DNA from: an uncultured bacterium
GTDB taxonomy: Bacteria; Bacillota; Clostridia; Lachnospirales; Lachnospiraceae
Direction: 5' to 3'
DNA: 7,605 nucleotides
NCBI GenBank assembly: GCA_947071365.1
Contig: CAMTFT010000068.1
Coordinates: 1 to 7,605, forward strand
How positions within the stretch are numbered: the first letter of the stretch is position 1; each line of letters starts with the position of its first letter. The notes under the pieces were generated by a model, which made no database searches, was not told the DNA's origin, and worked only from the letters and a program-made list of their open reading frames with translations. This document shows positions 6,856 to 7,605 of the stretch, in pieces. The translations under genes and the position numbers were made by a program.

Positions 6856-7374
6856 TTATATTTTCTTTTCCAGAACTCTCTCTAATTTGGAAAAGTCACA
6901 GCATCTCCGCTTCAACAGACTGTTTGCTTTGCCTGAGGTAATCATTTCATAGAGTTTATTTGCTTTACGGACAATTGCCTCCTGATTTTTCTGGCAGTAA
7001 GTGAGTTGTTTCGCAGACATTTTTTTGTAATGAATTGTGTTTGCGTTATCAGAAGGAGATGGTTTGAGATTTAAAGGTCTGATGAACTGTTCATGGACGG
7101 GAATCATGTTGTTAAAGTTTAATACCCCGATTAACTTATCACCGTCATAAATTTTAGTAAAATCCACATCATTCTTCATTGAGAAATGTTTGGATTTAGG
7201 AGAACTGAAAGGTACACAGTATTTTTCAGTTCCGCAAATTATAATAATGCCTACAAATGGACGTTTCTCTTTGGATATCTGTGGGGATACAGACATAACA
7301 CGGTCATCTGCTTTGGCTAAATCCCGAATGTATTTCATATCGATCAAGTATAAATTTAAACGACTTTGTTTCAT
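6856..7374 (-). CDS. toxN: Type III toxin, ToxN/AbiQ-family endoribonuclease
   Basis: This is a 172-residue protein, the same size as ToxN and AbiQ (about 170). Alignment from memory with ToxN is clear along the length: 'YLIDMKYIRDL' (9-19), 'RPFVGIII' (38-45), 'YCVPFSSPKSKH' (52-63, matching the ToxN YLAPLTSPK active-site segment with S57, S58 and K60), 'LIGVLNFNNMIPV' (81-93), 'YKKMSAKQL' (116-124) and 'CDFSKLE' (159-165). Known family members cleave A-rich RNA sites, are neutralised by a repeated pseudoknot RNA encoded just upstream, and act in phage defence or plasmid maintenance. The start at 7374 is set by GGAGGG at 7384-7379 on the minus strand, 4 nt before ATG. An in-frame extension to 7497 would run through the antitoxin repeats and is rejected. 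The gene is convergent with the channel gene and AT-richer than it, suggesting acquisition. Active-site residues appear intact. Confidence 0.93.
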   Translation of the reverse strand: MKQSRLNLYLIDMKYIRDLAKADDRVMSVSPQISKEKRPFVGIIIICGTEKYCVPFSSPKSKHFSMKNDVDFTKIYDGDKLIGVLNFNNMIPVHEQFIRPLNLKPSPSDNANTIHYKKMSAKQLTYCQKNQEAIVRKANKLYEMITSGKANSLLKRRCCDFSKLERVLEKKI

Positions 7375-7378
7375 AATA

Positions 7379-7384
7379 CCCTCC
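7379..7384 (-). promoter_or_regulatory. Toxin ribosome binding site
   Basis: The minus strand reads GGAGGG, then TATT, then ATG. This places the toxin start at 7374 and yields the family-typical 172 residues. It lies directly after the terminator hairpin, so only read-through transcripts carry it. Confidence 0.85.
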
Positions 7385-7389
7385 AGACT

Positions 7390-7416
7390 AAAATAGGCTG
7401 CGTATAAACGCAGCCT
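7390..7416 (-). terminator. Leaky terminator between antitoxin RNA and toxin
   Basis: On the minus strand, AGGCTGCG and CGCAGCCT form a perfect 8-bp stem around TTTATA, followed by ATTTTAG. An intrinsic terminator between the RNA repeats and the toxin is a hallmark of type III systems: it makes most transcripts antitoxin only and lets a minority continue into the toxin. The short T-run (four T) fits a leaky terminator. Confidence 0.88.
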
Positions 7417-7423
7417 GAATAGT

Positions 7424-7527
7424 TTCCACTTACGGTAGGACTCACCGCTTTTATCGGTTCCACTCACAGTAGGACTCACTGCTTTTATCGGCTCCACTTA
7501 TATGGTAGGACTCACCGCTTTTTACAG
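7424..7527 (-). ncRNA. toxI: Type III antitoxin RNA (ToxI/antiQ-like), three repeats
   Basis: Three head-to-tail repeats of 36, 34 and 34 nt lie just upstream of the toxin on the same strand, the position and unit size of known ToxI/antiQ antitoxins (about 35 nt). Each unit, read on the minus strand, contains an A-run (AAAAG or AAAAAG), then GCGGTGAGTCCTACC or a variant, then GTGGA. A stem CGGU/ACCG can form around GAGUCCU, and UCC in that loop can pair with GGA downstream, giving an H-type pseudoknot like those seen in ToxI structures. The A-run between folded units is the likely self-processing site of the toxin. The precursor should be cut into about 34-36 nt units that bind and inhibit the toxin. 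The exact 5' end is unknown; the 3' end should be the terminator at 7390-7416. Confidence 0.9.
7424..7527 (-). repeat. Tandem direct repeats forming the antitoxin
   Basis: Copies in plus coordinates are 7424-7457 (34 nt), 7458-7491 (34 nt) and 7492-7527 (36 nt). The shared core GTAGGACTCAC begins at 7435, 7469 and 7505. Copies 1 and 2 differ at four positions, two of which are a paired stem change. Copy 3, the first transcribed, has two extra bases before the core and a changed edge (TTTTTACAG instead of TTTTATCGG). No spacers lie between copies. Confidence 0.93.
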
Positions 7528-7562
7528 AAATGCGATATCATCGTATTTCTATACGATAAGGG
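7528..7562 (-). promoter_or_regulatory. Truncated promoter region of the toxin-antitoxin locus
   Basis: On the minus strand TACGAT (7545 down to 7540) is a plausible -10 hexamer; it would start transcription near 7533, just before the first repeat at 7527. The matching -35 would fall at about 7563-7568, where the adapter begins, so it is lost. ATCGTAT (7540-7546) and ATACGAT (7551-7557) form a 7-bp inverted repeat with a 4-nt centre overlapping this -10; it could be an operator or a hairpin. Confidence 0.4.
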
Positions 7563-7605
7563 CTGTCTCTTATACACATCTCCGAGCCCACGAGACGGAG
7601 CTACA
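7563..7605 (+). other. Illumina Nextera i7-side adapter (artefact, not genomic)
   Basis: Bases 7563-7581 are CTGTCTCTTATACACATCT, the mosaic end. Bases 7582-7596 are CCGAGCCCACGAGAC, the read 2 adapter. Bases 7597-7604 (GGAGCTAC) match the i7 index that I recall as N718, and the final A begins the P7 primer. Genomic sequence ends at 7562. Confidence 0.98.

Noticed and set aside
7375..7497. 41-residue N-terminal extension of the toxin reading frame on the minus strand
   Set aside because: It reads through the terminator hairpin and the antitoxin repeats, has no ribosome site, and the family starts at the residue encoded at 7374. The repeats (34 nt) are not a multiple of three, so the open frame is chance.
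7424..7527. Short CRISPR array
   Set aside because: The repeats are contiguous with no spacers, are imperfect, and sit in front of a ToxN-type toxin; the antitoxin explanation fits fully.

Overview
The window looks like a complete short contig from a low-to-mid GC Gram-positive anaerobe, most likely a gut Clostridia member such as Lachnospiraceae. This is inferred from strong AAGGAGG-type ribosome sites, secreted SH3_3 and Big_2 proteins, and protein style; no marker gene is present. Both ends (1-45 and 7563-7605) are Illumina Nextera adapters with sample indices, so only 46-7562 is biological.

Layout. An intrinsic terminator (48-79) ends an unseen upstream unit. A TGnTATAAT promoter (about 114-122) leads into two secreted proteins: a triple SH3_3 plus Big_2 protein (218-1270), and a protein with an N-terminal lipoprotein-like beta domain, two SH3_3 domains and two C-terminal beta repeats (1311-2960). 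A strong hairpin with a T-run (2975-3026) separates this pair from a second, tightly coupled pair: a secreted family 3 solute-binding protein (3050-3808), and a 983-residue MscS-type channel (3823-6774) carrying two tandem membrane-bounded extracellular Cache-like sensor modules. No ABC permease or ATPase is present. One reading is that the binding protein and sensors tune the channel to an extracellular ligand; that is a hypothesis.

The right end, on the minus strand and visibly AT-richer, holds a type III toxin-antitoxin locus of the ToxIN/AbiQ family. In transcription order it has a promoter region cut off by the adapter, three tandem antitoxin RNA repeats of 36, 34 and 34 nt (7527 down to 7424), an intrinsic terminator (7416 to 7390), a ribosome site, and a 172-residue ToxN/AbiQ endoribonuclease (7374 to 6856). 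Two of the repeats differ by a compensatory base change that supports an RNA stem. The toxin is convergent with the channel gene, with 81 bp between them and no convincing terminator there.

The strongest results are the type III toxin-antitoxin locus with its RNA antitoxin, and the unusual pairing of a binding protein with a duplicated-sensor MscS channel.
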